From NCBI GenBank assembly GCA_911728435.2, contig OU452208.1, forward strand, positions 8,122,001 through 8,186,000: a stretch of DNA of 64,000 bases, in the 5' to 3' direction. The notes under the pieces were generated by a model. It searched no databases and was not told the origin of the DNA. It saw nothing but the letters and a program-made list of their open reading frames with translations. The number at the start of each line of letters is the position of its first letter. Within the stretch, counting starts at the first letter, position 1. Shown here one piece after another: positions 9,371-22,900 of this stretch. The stretch is from Apoderus coryli (Eukaryota > Arthropoda > Insecta > Coleoptera > Attelabidae). A program made the translations under genes and the position numbers.

Positions 9371-11190
9371 AGTATTATGGACTATTTCCTTAAAAAAAAA
9401 AGCATGAAAAATGAGAGAATATTTATAACACATTTTTTTCAATATGCGCATGTAAAATTAAATTATTATTTTGTTTTGTTTTGTTACTTAATTTAAGAAC
9501 AGTGTTGGTGAATAACTTAGATTATGTAGGGTAAGGATTTATTATTGCTAAGTTTATTCTTGTTAAAGTTGTTTGTTGTCAAATATTTATTAGGTTAATA
9601 TCTTCAAGACCAGTGTTACATACACTGATTAGAAGATCAAGTTATTGTTAATAATGTGTACTATTGAATAAAGTTTATTTTCAAAAAAATTGACAACTGC
9701 TGTTTGCTACTTGTTATCAACATTTTGTTAGACATATTTTATACAGGGAGTAAGAAAAAGTTGCATATGTACACCAATTTAAAATAATCTAACTTTAATT
9801 ATTTGATAATATAAATATAATTAACACATTCCCGGCCTCCTATGCGGTTGTTGGTCTCGTCTATAGTTCTATAGTCGTCCGGGAAGTACAGAATGTACTA
9901 TTCTTTATTAATCAATGAGACCGCGAAATTAAACTACCAGTTCCTGAATTATGCAAGCCATATTTTTGGGCCCCAAGGTGTAAATTTACCTATAATTAGC
10001 GATTTTATAATACCTAATAGAGCCAGGACAAAACATTCATGAAGTCACCAGTTTATAATACTATGTATGATAACCTAAATAGTCTAAGTGATTTGAGTGA
10101 TACTTATCGTGACTCAAGTAAAACAATTTTTAGATTACCCCTGTACTGATTGCGAGCTCGTATTAGTCTAGTGCTCTATAAAAAGGTTGATAAATAATTT
10201 TTAATTTTACATAATTACAGTGGGTACTATAGTAGGTAATTAACAATGTTTCCTACCAGTCTATCAATACCTACTTTATGACGTAGAGGTAATAAAAAAT
10301 GTATATCGAAAACGTCAACATATACTTTAAATGTACCTAAGTTATCAAGACATTCCAATATGTGCTGTTGGCAAATTATAAAAAAATAATATAAAAAAAT
10401 CGATTTCGTTGTAAACGACTTGATTGATTGACTGAATTGGCAATAATACCTACACTTAATAATTATAAGGTATGTACGATATGTTTAGCCTCGGGAAATG
10501 ACCTACTTTTGTCACCAAAATGATTTTAAAGAAATGACATTACCTAAGAATGTATCAGATCGTAATTTATAAATACATTAATAATAGATCGTAATCAAGT
10601 ACAATAAATCTGTTTAATTAAATCTCAGGTGACTGATGTTTCCACAATGTTCATACAAGGTGAAACCTTGCTACAGATCAAGACACAATGACTGAATGGT
10701 ACCTGAACTCAAGACATGATTTATGCTCTTAGAAAATTATTTCGAGTTCACCGAAAAATGCTGACCTTATTTTTTTTTTTTTTAAACTAAAAGGAAAATC
10801 AGCAACATAATATCATTCATATTTCCAAACAAAGCTGTATTTATATACCTACCCACTATATACGAGGAAAAACAAAATATGTTCCATGTTATCCTGTGAT
10901 GAAACCTTAGCCTAAGAAAAGACACCATTGTTTACATTTAAAAGCAATCCATCATTAAAATCATAAAAATAGTGGGTGCCAAATGGCCGCATATACATTA
11001 GGTTCCCCTTCAGATTGTTATAAAATATTTTCAATAAAAACCATTGGTACACGCAGAAAAATCGCTGTGTACATTTTGACATTTCCTTGTCTACGAAAAA
11101 ATGTGTACAATATAATATATAAAATTGTGTTATGTATGTACGCATTACTGTTTAAAATTTATTTTTTATTTTGTGTATAAAATTTGTATA
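9371..11190. other. Intergenic, nothing recognised
   Basis: AT-rich sequence with no frame, repeat pair or RNA motif that I can support. There is a short A/T run near 10770. Confidence 0.5.
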
Positions 11191-11192
11191 TA

Positions 11193-12168
11193 CAGGGTGT
11201 TAGTAAATAAGTGCGACAAACTTCAGGGAGTAATTTTGCATGAAAAAATAATGACAGTTTGCTATATAAACATATGTACGCAAATGCTTCGTTCTCTGAG
11301 ATAGGGGGTGTTAAAGTTTTTCTTAAAAACTGAAGATTTATTGATTGTTCTGAAACCGATGAAGATATGCAAATGAAATTTAGTGAGTTTTAAGAGGTAG
11401 TTATTGCGCATTTTTTGGCAAGCAATTAAGAATTTTATGTTCATCAGTGGCGCGCATACGGGTAATGATATAAATATTTAAAAAAATAATACGCCACTGG
11501 AATATTTCAAATAAAAAAATTATTTTGCAATTCCTCGTTCAATTTGTGATAAAAAATTTTTCTTGCTGTTTTATTGTAGGGGGCATGGTCTTTGTGCAAA
11601 AAAATAAAACATCTTACCCCGTATTTTTCATTTCTTTAATTATCAAGAACTATCTAATACAATAAACATTAAACCAAAACAATAAAATAAAATAACACTA
11701 ATAATAAAGGAACGCTAATTTGACATTTCGTTGAAATATTTGTATTTAACAGAATGTTGACAGTCGCCCCGAGATGTTTTATTTTTTTGCACAAATGCCC
11801 CCTACGATAAAAAAGCAAGAGAGATTTTTTATCACAAATTGAAAGAGTAGTTCCAAAATTCCAGTGGCAGATCTTTTTTTTTCTTCAAAAAAATGGAGAT
11901 CATTACCCGTATGCGCGCCACTCATGAACATAACATTCTTAATTGCATGCCAAAAATGCGCAATAACTACCTCTTAAAAACCACTAAATTTCATTTGCAT
12001 CTCTCCACCGGTTTCAGAGCAATCAATAAATCTTCAGTTTTTAAGCAAAACTTTAACTGTATCTCAGCAGAAAACAAAGCATTTGCGCACATGTGTTTAT
12101 ATAGCAAACTGTCATTATTTTTTCATGCAGAATTACCTCCTGAAGTTTGTCGCACACCCTGTATTTTG
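11193..12168. repeat. Fold-back (long inverted repeat) element
   Basis: The left arm, about 11193-11620, begins ACAGGGTGTTAGTAAATAAG. It is the imperfect reverse complement of the right arm, about 11766-12168, which ends TTTGTCGCACACCCTGT. Matching landmarks include GCAAACTGTCATTATTTTTT, ATGCGCGCCACT and the internal block around AAATAAAACATCT. About 145 bp separates the arms. There is no transposase; this is a MITE or fold-back element able to form a hairpin of about 400 bp. Confidence 0.75.
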
Positions 12169-13432
12169 AACATATACAATTTATATAACAACAGTAATAT
12201 GATTTCACTAAACAAATATTGTGCAAAATGATTAGTGACAAATGCCTTTAACATAAAGGTAAATTACAATGCACAAAAAAACAGAACCAATCTATGACAA
12301 AATGGACTTTAGTCACTTTGTCGTTTTTTTATGAAACCCTTTTATTTTGTATGTCAAAAATTACTAAAAATTTGATATTTTTTCTTTTTGCTAAGACTAC
12401 TATTAATATTTATAATTGTTGACTATTAATCGACAAATTTTTCTACGTGTAAATACGAAAAGAAATAACTATGACAAAATCACTTTAGAATTTCGAACCA
12501 GCGAGCGTACTACCACAGTATAAATAAAACAGTATTCCGAGTCCCCGGTTGCGCATAGACGTAGGTAGATACCGTTCACTCCTGTGTGCAGTATAGAGTT
12601 CATTGTCGGCGTGTATTTACAAGCTCAGAAATAACTAAAAATATTGTGGTTGTAATCTGAATGTGTGTATGATATGTATGAGATTTAATTAAAAATGCTC
12701 AGGGTGACACATTATGAAACTTAAATAATCCACATGATGTCTTTTAAATTGACAGCGACATTATTATTTTCTTAAATATTTGTACGAAAATAAAATACAG
12801 TACTGTGATGAGAAACTGAAAATTATAATTACTTTTAGTCAGGATCTGTCTTCTATCCTAAAATGGCGGCCTCATACTTCACAGTTTGAAATTATTTAGT
12901 TCAAGGTGCAGACGTGAACTCGGAATGCATGATGAATTTATCGTAGTAAAGGCAGTGTTGTCAGTTGTCGCATAAGAAGTGGCCGAATTTTTCAAATTGT
13001 AATAAAATCGCACTATTAGAAAATTATTAACTTTCTGTCCACAGACATAAAATATAAAATACAAAGTAGGAACTGCTGAGTGCTGATCATTTTCGACCCA
13101 AAATTATTTATAAATCAAACGACGTTAGCCCCACAAAATTCATTTCAAATTTTGTGGAGCTGACGTTATAAATAAATCCCGCTCCTCTTCGTAATGGGTT
13201 GCTTTAAAAAACAAAATAATTACCTACTAACCACTCTATGTCATTCAGTTTCCATTTATTTTTAACTAGTATAAGTATAGCAATTTTATTGTACATATTT
13301 ATTAAATTTTAAATCTTAAGAACTTTTCCAAATATGCCGAAATATGTTCAAGTCATTCTAATCCAAGGGATATTATGTTTTACTGGACCCAGCGTAATTC
13401 GGTACTTAAAAGCAGATTCATTAAATTGTGGT

Positions 13433-15958
13433 CTAATCATTTTTGACTTTATTTCCAAATTTTTTAAAAACATTTAGCAAGAACATTATTGATAAAATTA
13501 ATATGACAAAGAGCACTACAATAAATAAAAATACATCTATTAAAAGATAGTCATACATCGAAATATTTGCTGACGGACTCTTTAAATGTGCAGTTCCGTT
13601 GTGTCTTAGAACGTACTCACACCACCAAACTGCTTTTTCTAAACCAGTCATTGGCTGATCAAGAACTATTCTCTGAAGTTCTAGCATTTTTTCTTTATAT
13701 CTAAAACAAATTGGAAATGTTTTAAAACTATAAAGTAACAATGAACAATTTTGGTAATTAAAATTCACCTCTTATTTTCAGCAACTTTAAGTATGGCATT
13801 CTTAAGTTTTTCCTTGGTAATGTCTTTGAAATTAAGCTCAACTCCAGCATCTAAAGCTACAATCTTTTTCACATTAGGAGGTTGATCACAAAAGAATGGT
13901 ATTCCTACTAATGAGACACCTCTGCTTATCGCTTCTTCTATTGATTGCAGACCTCCTTGTGTTACGAAAACTCGAATATTTGGATGAGCTATAAAAGATG
14001 TAGGTAGGAATTTAAAAAGAGTTACAACTAATATTACTAAGACCACATTGTTGGATAGTTTGTCTGCCTGTTCCAAGATTGGGCTTTTAGGTTCCTGTAG
14101 ATTATCTGCCATAAAGGAATAACGACTTCAAAAAAAGTCGTTATTCCTTTATTTATTTTTTTCATTTATTTAATACCAATACTATTTTAAACAAAATTAA
14201 GTACGGATGGAGACTACATGTAGTAGTAATCCTAATTTACACTGTGTATTGTTTTACGTTAAATATATTACCTATAATGTCTTGTTGTGGAAGCCATTTT
14301 CTGATCAACACATTTTTTGGTAGATCTGTAATGTCGTCATTTTCATATTTCCATAAAACTTTATACGGCAATTCAGAAAATGCTTGAATCACAGCATCTT
14401 TAAGAGTTTTATCTAGATTTGCGCTGCGTATTATATTACCTAAACTGAAATATACGACTCCTTGTGTGCTTTCATCCAAAAAAGCTTGCAGATCCTAAAA
14501 TCATTTGGTGTATCATTGAAAAAATAATATAAATACTATTCAGTCTGTATATTATGATCTGTCTGATAGTCAGGCACTTCTGGAGATCAATTTTGAGAAG
14601 AGATTAGTTTTGTATAAGCTTTTAGTTTAGAAGTTCGTTAATTTAGATTATGTAGAAAAGCAAATGTTCTTCTATGGCAACATTTGTACTGGTTGAATAT
14701 GTGTAAACCCAATCTGCACAGTAGTGGCTACCAGTGGTCGAACAGGGTTTATGAATGGATCTGTGTTGGTAAGCAGTAGACTAATATTTTTCTCAAAATC
14801 CTTAATCGATATTAGCTCGCCCAAATACTTCTTCAAAATGGCCTCATTCTTCGGTACATTAACGTAGTTGTACAGAATACTAAAATGTAGAAATCATTTA
14901 TAAATTCAACACTTAACTGGGCGCGCGCGCGAGTGGTACTTACTAATCGTACACCATATAATATGTAAAATAGAGCTTTTCCCATAGAGTTAAAGCTTTA
15001 TGATATGAATGAGTCATATCACCATAGAGTAATGGATGGTTAGGGTTACCCATCATTCTATGCTGGGGCATGTATGAGTCTGCTGATGCTATTACAACGA
15101 GAGGAGCATTACAAAGTGCTAAAATAAGAAAAATATGTTAGTCACAAAAGTCTAAACATTGAAAGTAATTACAGAAAGATTTTTTGTCCGTAAATCTAAA
15201 AGGGCTACACTTGACTTGGGAGATGACATAATTCGAGATGTAAATGGTGGTAAAACAATTGCACTACTATTACTAGATTATTCCAAGGCGTTTGACAAGA
15301 TCAACCATCAACTTTTGCTTTCTATTTTGGGGTAGGTACTCACGGTTTTCTAATGCGGTACTTAAATTAAGAAAGAGCTATTTTAGCATGGAGACACATA
15401 TCTTTAGAGTATACGGTGTAGAGAGCTTCTTAGAAATTGATAGAGACTTAAGATTAAGCTAACTTATATTAGCTAATTTAGAACTACTATACCCCCACCG
15501 TCAATAGATTATTATAATTATTTACCTGCAAAACTGGGAACTGCAACTGAAAAGGCTTCCGCCATAACCATGTCAAATTTATTTCGATCACAAAAATGCA
15601 AAATATTCCTTACTCTTGGATCCTTCAGCAGTTCTTCAGTGATGAGATTTTGGTAATCGTATATCATCCGAAGGAAAGTTATGCTTGGTACTTCAACAAT
15701 CATATTTTCCTGCATTGAAGGTGTGAACTTATATAAATGACTCACATCAATTTCTGTTAAGTTGGTTAAATTAGGATCGTTGATAGGGTTTGCAGTAATC
15801 GCTGTTACATCATGTCCGCGCAGAGATAAATCTCTGTATATTTGACGATAAACAATTTGGTGGCTGTATGATGGTATAAAAAATACTCCGAGAATCTTGG
15901 CACCGTTCGTTGTACAACATAATATTAAGAGAATCGATATGTTAGATAGGATATACAT
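13433..15958 (-). pseudogene. UDP-glucuronosyltransferase, copy A (six exons, lost splice donor)
   Basis: UGTs conjugate sugars to lipophilic substrates in the ER lumen. Exons on the minus strand: 15958-15526 (signal peptide, then AKILGVFFIPSYSHQ), 15118-14944, 14879-about 14675, 14494-14272 (VVYFSLGN, KWLPQQD), 13988-13769 (HPNIRVFVTQGGLQS, sugar-donor signature) and 13700-13433 (DQPMTGLEKAVWWCEY, membrane anchor, basic tail). GT-AG borders and phases agree. Compared with copy B, 10 bases are missing at the end of exon 3. This removes the GT donor and puts an in-frame TAG at 14674-14672. The other exons are intact. A full-length product is therefore unlikely unless another donor is used. A TATA-like TATAAATA (plus 16037-16044) lies about 80 bp upstream of the ATG and is kept in copy B. 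Confidence 0.88.
15189..15335 (+). pseudogene. LINE reverse transcriptase fragment in UGT copy A intron 1
   Basis: The plus strand reads DDIIRDVNGGKTIALLLLDY followed by SKAFDKINHQLLLSILG, an RT motif A segment (LLLDYSKAFD) of a non-LTR element, and then a stop. The same relic sits at the same place in copy B, so it predates the duplication. Confidence 0.75.
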
Positions 15959-16454
15959 TCTTTCTTTTCAAACTGTTCACTTGATAAACAACTTGAGTTG
16001 TAGTGTGATTAAAGTGCGATTGCACTATTTGTTCTGTATAAATAAATCACCAGTCATTTGGTGAATGTTATTTATTATCAAAATTAATTAAACAATAATA
16101 ATTAATATATATACAGTATGAGCAAAACAAAAACATTTCTGTTTATAAATTTATTTATTAAAAATCAAAAGTGATACACAGTAATTTGCATAACAAAGTT
16201 TTTGATTTGATCGCTGTTTAATATAATACGAGTTAGTTACAAACATTTTCTCTCAACTTTACGCGTAGTTAGATTTTTAGAACGAAATTAATTAATGAAA
16301 TTTCGACTTTTATTTGGATAACGCCTACCCTAATATCTACTCTTTAAAAGCAAATAATAGTAGTAGGTATGCTGCTCGATCCTTTATCTTTTTGGGACTA
16401 TTAAAAATCGCTGCATCGCAGAACTGTAAAAACAACATGGATACTTGGAGGACG

Positions 16455-17545
16455 TGCTGTATATAGGTACACTCTGTACAAGATAAGGATGGGAGAGCAT
16501 TAGAATCTTGGAAACGGTAGAAGTTACAATGTCTGTTAAATTGTACAATTTAAACACCTTTTAAATGGTGTTTTCAAAAGTAAAGTAACTTTAGCCGTCT
16601 ACGAGAATTTGTTAAAAAACAATTTTTTGCAATTTTAGTTGTTATTTATTTCTGACATTAGTTTTACAGATATAAAGAAACAAAAGCATTTGTTTAAACC
16701 ATTACGTGTGATATACCACCTATTTTTGAATTGAAAAAGGCTTTAAATTTAACAATAAAAAATCCAAGGCCGTATTTAAAAAAACAAGTTGATGATGGTT
16801 TCTCGAAAATGAAACGTCGTAGTGAAAATTTGTAAACGCTATCTTACTCTCCTCAAAAAGTAACAATGAGAAAGTGCTTTTCATTTTTTTATATCTGTAA
16901 AAATAATGTCAGAAATAAATAAAAACTAAAATTACAAAAAATAGTTTTTTAAAAAATTCTCGAAAACAGCTAAAGTTAGTTACTTTTGAAAACACAATTT
17001 AAAAGGTGTCTAAATTGTGCAGGGTTGCCCAAATTAGACGTTTTCTTATAGGAAATCATGTTCTTGTTGAAGATAGAAAAAAATTGACCAAGGTCCCCCA
17101 GGGGCAAATTTTATAAAAAGCTCACTGCGAACGTATTTTGGTCGATTTTTTTATAGCTTGTAACTTTTTGTTATTTGAGATAATTGATTTCTGCAAAAAG
17201 GACTTTTCAACGTAGAATAAGACGTAGTAACCTGTTTTATTACAGGACTATTCGTGAAGCTACTGTAACGAAAATTATTCTTTATCCTTATGGGACACCC
17301 TGTATAATTTTGGATTTTCTTACAACCCCTAAAGTTGCCATTTCAAAAATATGTAACAAGTTATATATATTTTTTAAACCTAACAATATATTTGACTAAA
17401 GTTAGTTTACTTTTGAAAACTCCATTTAAAAATTGTTTAAATTGTAGGTACAAGTTTTCTCTAATTTAACCGACATTGTAACGCCTACCATTTCCAGGAT
17501 TCCGATGCTATGCCATTCTTATCTTGGACACAGTGTATATAAGCT
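16455..17545. repeat. Composite inverted-repeat element, copy A
   Basis: The left end (TACACTCTGTACAAGATAAG...) recurs in reverse complement at the right end (...CTTATCTTGGACACAGTGTA). Blocks such as TTTTCAAAAGTAAAGTAACTT recur inverted at about 16985 and 17400. The element is present in both halves of the segmental duplication (see 25392-26490). It has no coding capacity. Confidence 0.6.
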
Positions 17546-18248
17546 AGACAGAAATAATATCGGTAAAGTGATGAACAAATGAAAGTGCGATAAACATTAA
17601 ATCTAATCATAACCTAAGATGTGTCTACTTAAATAATATCGCAATAATACACATGATGGTGTAGGTTTTTATTTATCATAATAACTTCTAATCTTTGTTG
17701 GAGATTCTAAAAAAATTTTCGTACTCTTAGAAGCAATTATTTTGTGCAGCTGACGTTGTTTTATTTAAGATATTTTGTCGAAAATAGTTTAAACAAGTTT
17801 TCAATATTTTTAGCTGTTATTTAAAATTATTCAAGAAAAATCTCCATAGTTCGGCACTGACTAAATGCAAAGTAGTGGGTTTAGCAAAAACATTTTTTCG
17901 TCTTACTCACAATTATTTATTATTATTTGTCAATTTATTAATTTTTGTGCTTGTTTTACACAAAATAAGTGCCAAACTATGCCGATCTTTCCTGAATAAT
18001 TTTACCCCTACAAATTGAAATACAGTTAAAGAATTTAATTTTTTTATTGGCAAACGACGTGTTGAACGAAAAAAATTAAAAAGTCTTCTTTTGTTGTTTT
18101 TTTACTTAAAAAACAAACAGGGACGTACCATTTTTTTTTCATTAAAATTGCCTGATTTTGTGATTCTCTGTATGCCTCTAAAGTCTCCGCTTTCGAAATT
18201 CGACTTATCAACCCTGTATCTTTGAAAAAAAAATAATTATACAGATAC

Positions 18249-18270
18249 ATATATATATATATATATATAA
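18249..18270. repeat. (TA)n microsatellite
   Basis: Eleven or so TA units in AT-rich duplicated sequence. No gene is seen between about 17546 and 19020. Confidence 0.8.
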
Positions 18271-19020
18271 TAATACAGAAGGTGTTCTATGTTAAAAAAA
18301 AAATAATTCAAATATCACCGGTATAATTTCTAAGATACCCTGGGAGTCTTCGGAGGACGGAGTCATATCCTATTTTGGACGAAAACTTGAAGAATGATTT
18401 CTTCTTATTTTTGGAACCAATTTTCGTTGTTATTATCCAATTTCATATAAAAAAAATCTCAATTAGGATACTACATTATAACGAAATGAAAGAAATTATG
18501 TAATAACAGTATATTTTTATTAAAATCCACAAAACCTGTGACATTTGTGAAAATAAAAGTTGTTTATAACTAATTTCTCATTTTAAAACAATTAAACGAT
18601 ATATTTGGAGCAAGCAGATAGTAAAATAAACACGTTAATAATAATCATGTGTCTTAATTATATCACTTCACATACATTTTTTCGTAAATTTCTGCATATT
18701 TATTGTTCAGCTATACAATCAATGTTGTATTTTATTATAGTCGTGGGCTTGGCGTGTTTTGCAATTATACCCAAATAGTTTGTTTGTTACTTGTCTTTCA
18801 TTTTATTTTTGAACCAGTTTCAGTTTAGTTGTTGATCTAGATAGTAATAGTTACCATATGCAAAATGAGGGTATTTAAGAGATTGACATTTAAAAACTTA
18901 GTATGTGGTTGGTGCTAATTTCTAAACACAAAATTTACAATCTGAAGAATATTTATTGATTTATAAATCAAACGACGTTTACTCCTCAAACGTATTTATA
19001 TATGTTCACTGGGATACATG

Positions 19021-19061
19021 AGCCAGACATGTTTCAGAATATCATTCGATCATCAGTGGCT
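19021..19061 (-). ncRNA. Hammerhead-ribozyme-like motif C
   Basis: Minus strand: AGCCA, CTGATGA, stem II GAAT...ATTC, GAAAC, ATGTC, TGGCT. Stem I (AGCCA/TGGCT) pairs fully, the cleavage triplet is GTC, and ACATGT is self-complementary, which suits a dimeric form. The motif lies near the 3' edge of duplication copy A. Confidence 0.6.
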
Positions 19062-19324
19062 TAATATACATAGTTACGCAATATTTGTAAAGAATTATTA
19101 TTATTTATTATTATTATGTAAATTAAATCGCTATCTCTCCTTGCCATATATATAGAGGAATTATCAGCATGACCTTTCAAATTATTTTAAAAAATGTAAT
19201 ATTATGGTTTGTCATAAAGGTCATAACCTATTCTCAAGGTTCTTTAGCAATTTAAAACCAAAAACTCTTAAAAACAAAAAAGTAACTTGATTTATGAAAT
19301 ACCTTGTACAAATTGTTCATCAGT

Positions 19325-20590
19325 ATACAGGGTGTCCGGAAAAAGGAGGTCAATCCGTTAACCACAGATTCCTTGAGCAAAAATAATATGAGTTTTAAGA
19401 AGACATTTTTCATTTTAGCCCTCCATGTTCGATATACAGGGCGTCAAAGTTGAAAATTTAAAACCAATATTTTTAAATAATTCTAGTATTTATTGAGATA
19501 TTGGATTCAAATTTAGTGTGTTGCTTCAGCATAAAGAGCTACTTCTTTCCAAAAAACAACACAAAAAACAATTTCTTAATAGCCAAAATACGGGATGTTC
19601 AGTACCCATTGACCCCCCCAAGTTTTTATTACGTACGCCAATGACTTTTAAACTAAATTTTTATAGGTTACTATGTATTTTTGATTATTTTTTAACTCTT
19701 ATAGAATTTCGATCAAATCATTTGTTTTTGAGATATTTTGAAAAGTATTGCCCCTTGTTGTCTACGCGGCTCACGGTATTTACACTACTAAATCAAGCAT
19801 ATTTAACTCAAATTACCATTACCGTGCATCAAATTAAGTACAGTTTTCAAAAAGGTAATACAACACTACGAACACAAAATTGTTTATTATTTTTAACTTA
19901 ATTTGAAGCATCATAGTCAAATATTAATTATTTTAAAAACTTGAAAAAGTAACTAAATAAACATTACAAAAACTACCAGTCTAAAGAAATTGCTCGATAT
20001 GACCCCAATTTTTTTCAATGCATATGCGAGCTCTTTTAGTAAAGAAAATCTTAGTCTTTGAAAAAATATGAGGCTTCAACCTAAAGTCTTCCACAGCTTG
20101 TAAGATTCTCTCTATTAAATGATTTTAAGTCAAAATCGGAACTTTATAAACAAAATCTTTCATACAACACCAGACTGATTAGTCCAAGGGAGTAAGATCT
20201 GGGGATCGGGGTGGCCATTTAACAGGAGCATCTTGGCCTCGCCCAATCCAGCGTTGGGGAAAGTTACATCTAAGTATCTCCTTACATTTCTAGCAAAATG
20301 TGCTGGTGCACCATCAAGTTGAAACCAAATGTTTGTCTGATTAAGAGAGGCAAATCGTTAAGTAAATCGGGCAGTATGTTTTGAAGAAATGCTAAAAATG
20401 AATAACCAGTCAAATTCCCTGGTAAAATTAGAAGACACAAAAAGAAATTATCCACGACACCAATCCACACGTTGACTTTAAAGTTTATACTTGATGATGT
20501 GTCTCTACTACGGCATGAGGATTTTCTTCTGCCCAGATATGTGTATTATGAATATTTGTGGGGGACGATTCTGTAACCATTTCGGAACCA
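19325..20590 (-). pseudogene. Decayed Tc1/mariner-like (IS630-type) DDE transposon
   Basis: The minus strand from about 20560 to 19985 carries broken pieces of a transposase in several frames: VNVWIGVVDNFFL, LPGNLTGYSFLAFLQN and LPDLL, then the degraded GGPVAWPPRSPDLTPMD equivalent and a KTKIFFTKRARICIEKNWGHIEQ tail. The catalytic region is shredded by stops and shifts. At 19325 a TACAGGGTGTCCGG motif marks the other side. The transposon fills most of the 1.3 kb between the two duplication copies. Confidence 0.65.
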
Positions 20591-22279
20591 ATTTGTGTTC
20601 CAAATATTTATAATTGTTGACTATTATTCGACAAATTTTTCTACGTGTAAATACGAAAAAAAATAACTATGACAAAATCACTTTAGAATTTCGAACCAGC
20701 GAGCGTACTACCACAGTATAAATAAAACAGTATTCCGAGTCCCCGGTTGCGCATAGACGTAGGTAGATACCGTTCACTCCTGTGTGCAGTATAGAGTTCA
20801 TTGTCGGCGTGTATTTACAAGCTCAGAAATAACTAAAAATATTGTGGTTGTAATCTGAATGTGTGTATGATATGTATGAGATTTAATTAAAAATGCTCAG
20901 GGTGACACATTATGAAACTTAAATAATCCACATGATGTCTTTTAAATTGACAGCGACATTATTATTTTCTTAAATATTTGTACGAAAATAAAATACAGTA
21001 CTGTGATGAGAAACTGAAAATTATAATTACTTTTAGTCAGGATCTGTCTTCTATCCTAAAATGGCGGCCTCATACTTCACAGTTTGAAATTATTTAGTTC
21101 AAGGTGCAGACGTGAACTCGGAATGCATGATGAATTTATCGTAGTAAAGGCAGTGTTGTCAGTTGTCGCATAAGAAGTGGCCGAATTTTTCAAATTGTAA
21201 TAAAATCGCACTATTAGAAAATTATTAACTTTCTGTCCACAGACATAAAATATAAAATACAAAGTAGGAACTGCTGAGTGCTGATCATTTTCGACCCAAA
21301 ATTATTTATAAATCAAACGACGTTAGCCCCACAAAATTCATTTCAAATTTTGTGGAGCTGACGTTATAAATAAATCCCGCTCCTCTTCGTAATGGGTTGC
21401 TTTAAAAAACAAAATAATTACCTACTAACCACTCTATGTCATTCAGTTTCCATTTATTTTTAACTAGTATAAGTATAGCAATTTTATTGTACATATTTAT
21501 TAAATTTTAAATCTTAAGAACTTTTCCAAATATGCCGAAATATGTTCAAGTCATTCTAATCCAAGGGATATTATGTTTTACTGGACCCAGCGTAATTCGG
21601 TACTTAAAAGCAGATTCATTAAATTGTGGTCTAATCATTTTTGACTTTATTTCCAAATTTTTTAAAAACATTTAGCAAGAACATTATTGATAAAATTAAT
21701 ATGACAAAGAGCACTACAATAAATAAAAATACATCTATTAAAAGATAGTCATACATCGAAATATTTGCTGACGGACTCTTTAAATGTGCAGTTCCGTTGT
21801 GTCTTAGAACGTACTCACACCACCAAACTGCTTTTTCTAAACCAGTCATTGGCTGATCAAGAACTATTCTCTGAAGTTCTAGCATTTTTTCTTTATATCT
21901 AAAACAAATTGGAAATGTTTCAAAAATAACTATAAAGTAACAATGAACAATTTTGGTAATTAAAATTCACCTCTTATTCTCAGCAACTTTAAGTATGGCA
22001 TTCTTAAGTTTTTCCTTGGTAATATCCTTGAAATTAAGCTCAACTCCAGCATCTAAAGCTACAATTTTTTTAACATTAGGAGGTTGATCACAAAAGAATG
22101 GTATTCCTACTAATGGGACACCTCTGCTTATCGCTTCTTCTATTGATTGCAGACCTCCTTGTGTTACGAAAACTCGAATATTTGGATGAGCTATAAAAGA
22201 TGTGGGTAGGAATTTAAAAAGAGTTACAACTAATATTACTAAGACCACATTGTTGGATAGTTTTTCTGCCCGTTCCAAA

Positions 22280-22900
22280 GAAACGCGCGTTGAGAATCAA
22301 TAGAGTGTTCTAGTGAAGTTGTAAATCGTGTTTCCCAATAATAATAAATTGTTACTATTACACTTTTATTTTAAATACCAACAAATATATCTACAGGTTG
22401 TGTAAATTAATTTAGATTAAGTAAACCTCTTTTTTAAACGCTTTGCATTAAAAATTCAAATAATTAACCAAATTTTACGAAAATATTGTGACGAATATAA
22501 AAATGTCCCCAATGCTTAGAGATAAATAAATACCTACATCCGGTAACATCGCGTTGGCTGTACTATAGTAATCTGATGAATAATTAGTTTTGAAAGCTCG
22601 CGAATCAAACAAACGGGAGACGACTCTGTACACATTTAGTAGGCTGCACCTCGTCCGGGGCAGCGCTGGGTTAATTTGATAGGATATGCCTCGCTTACCG
22701 TATGGATTTAGGATGGATATACGTGCGCCAGAATGTTGCAGAAAATTCGATTACTGACTGGAAGTGTTCGAGAAAGAAGGCCAATCATATTCATACCCAA
22801 CGTAACAGTCAACAGTCGATAGTTAACAGTGTTGCGACATAATATACAAATAATAGTCAAATAAAAATATAAAAGTAACAAATAGTGTACCAAGAAGTAG
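22280..22900. other. Extra intron-4 sequence in UGT copy B
   Basis: Copy A has about 280 bp between exons 4 and 5; copy B has about 755 bp. The extra part starts with GCGCGTTGAGAATCAATAGA, resembles the end of an LTR and holds no coding frame I recognise. It is probably a solo LTR or fragment, but a duplicated target was not found. Confidence 0.35.

Larger units (their letters stand above)
12411..19313. repeat. Segmental duplication, copy A
   Basis: Homology with 20609-27810 in the same orientation begins at AATATTTATAATTGTTGAC and ends after GAAATACCTTGTACAAATTGT. The offset is 8,198 bp at the left end and about 8,950 bp at exon 1 of the UGT, because of insertions and deletions inside. The first 1.3 kb is almost identical between copies; the 3' parts differ more. 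Confidence 0.9.

Noticed and set aside
12879..13064. 61-codon minus-strand frame downstream of UGT copy A, repeated at 21077-21262
   Set aside because: The repetition only reflects the segmental duplication; the frame shows no domain.
19518..19901. 127-codon plus-strand frame between the UGT duplications
   Set aside because: It falls inside the decayed DDE transposon on the other strand and has no recognisable domain.
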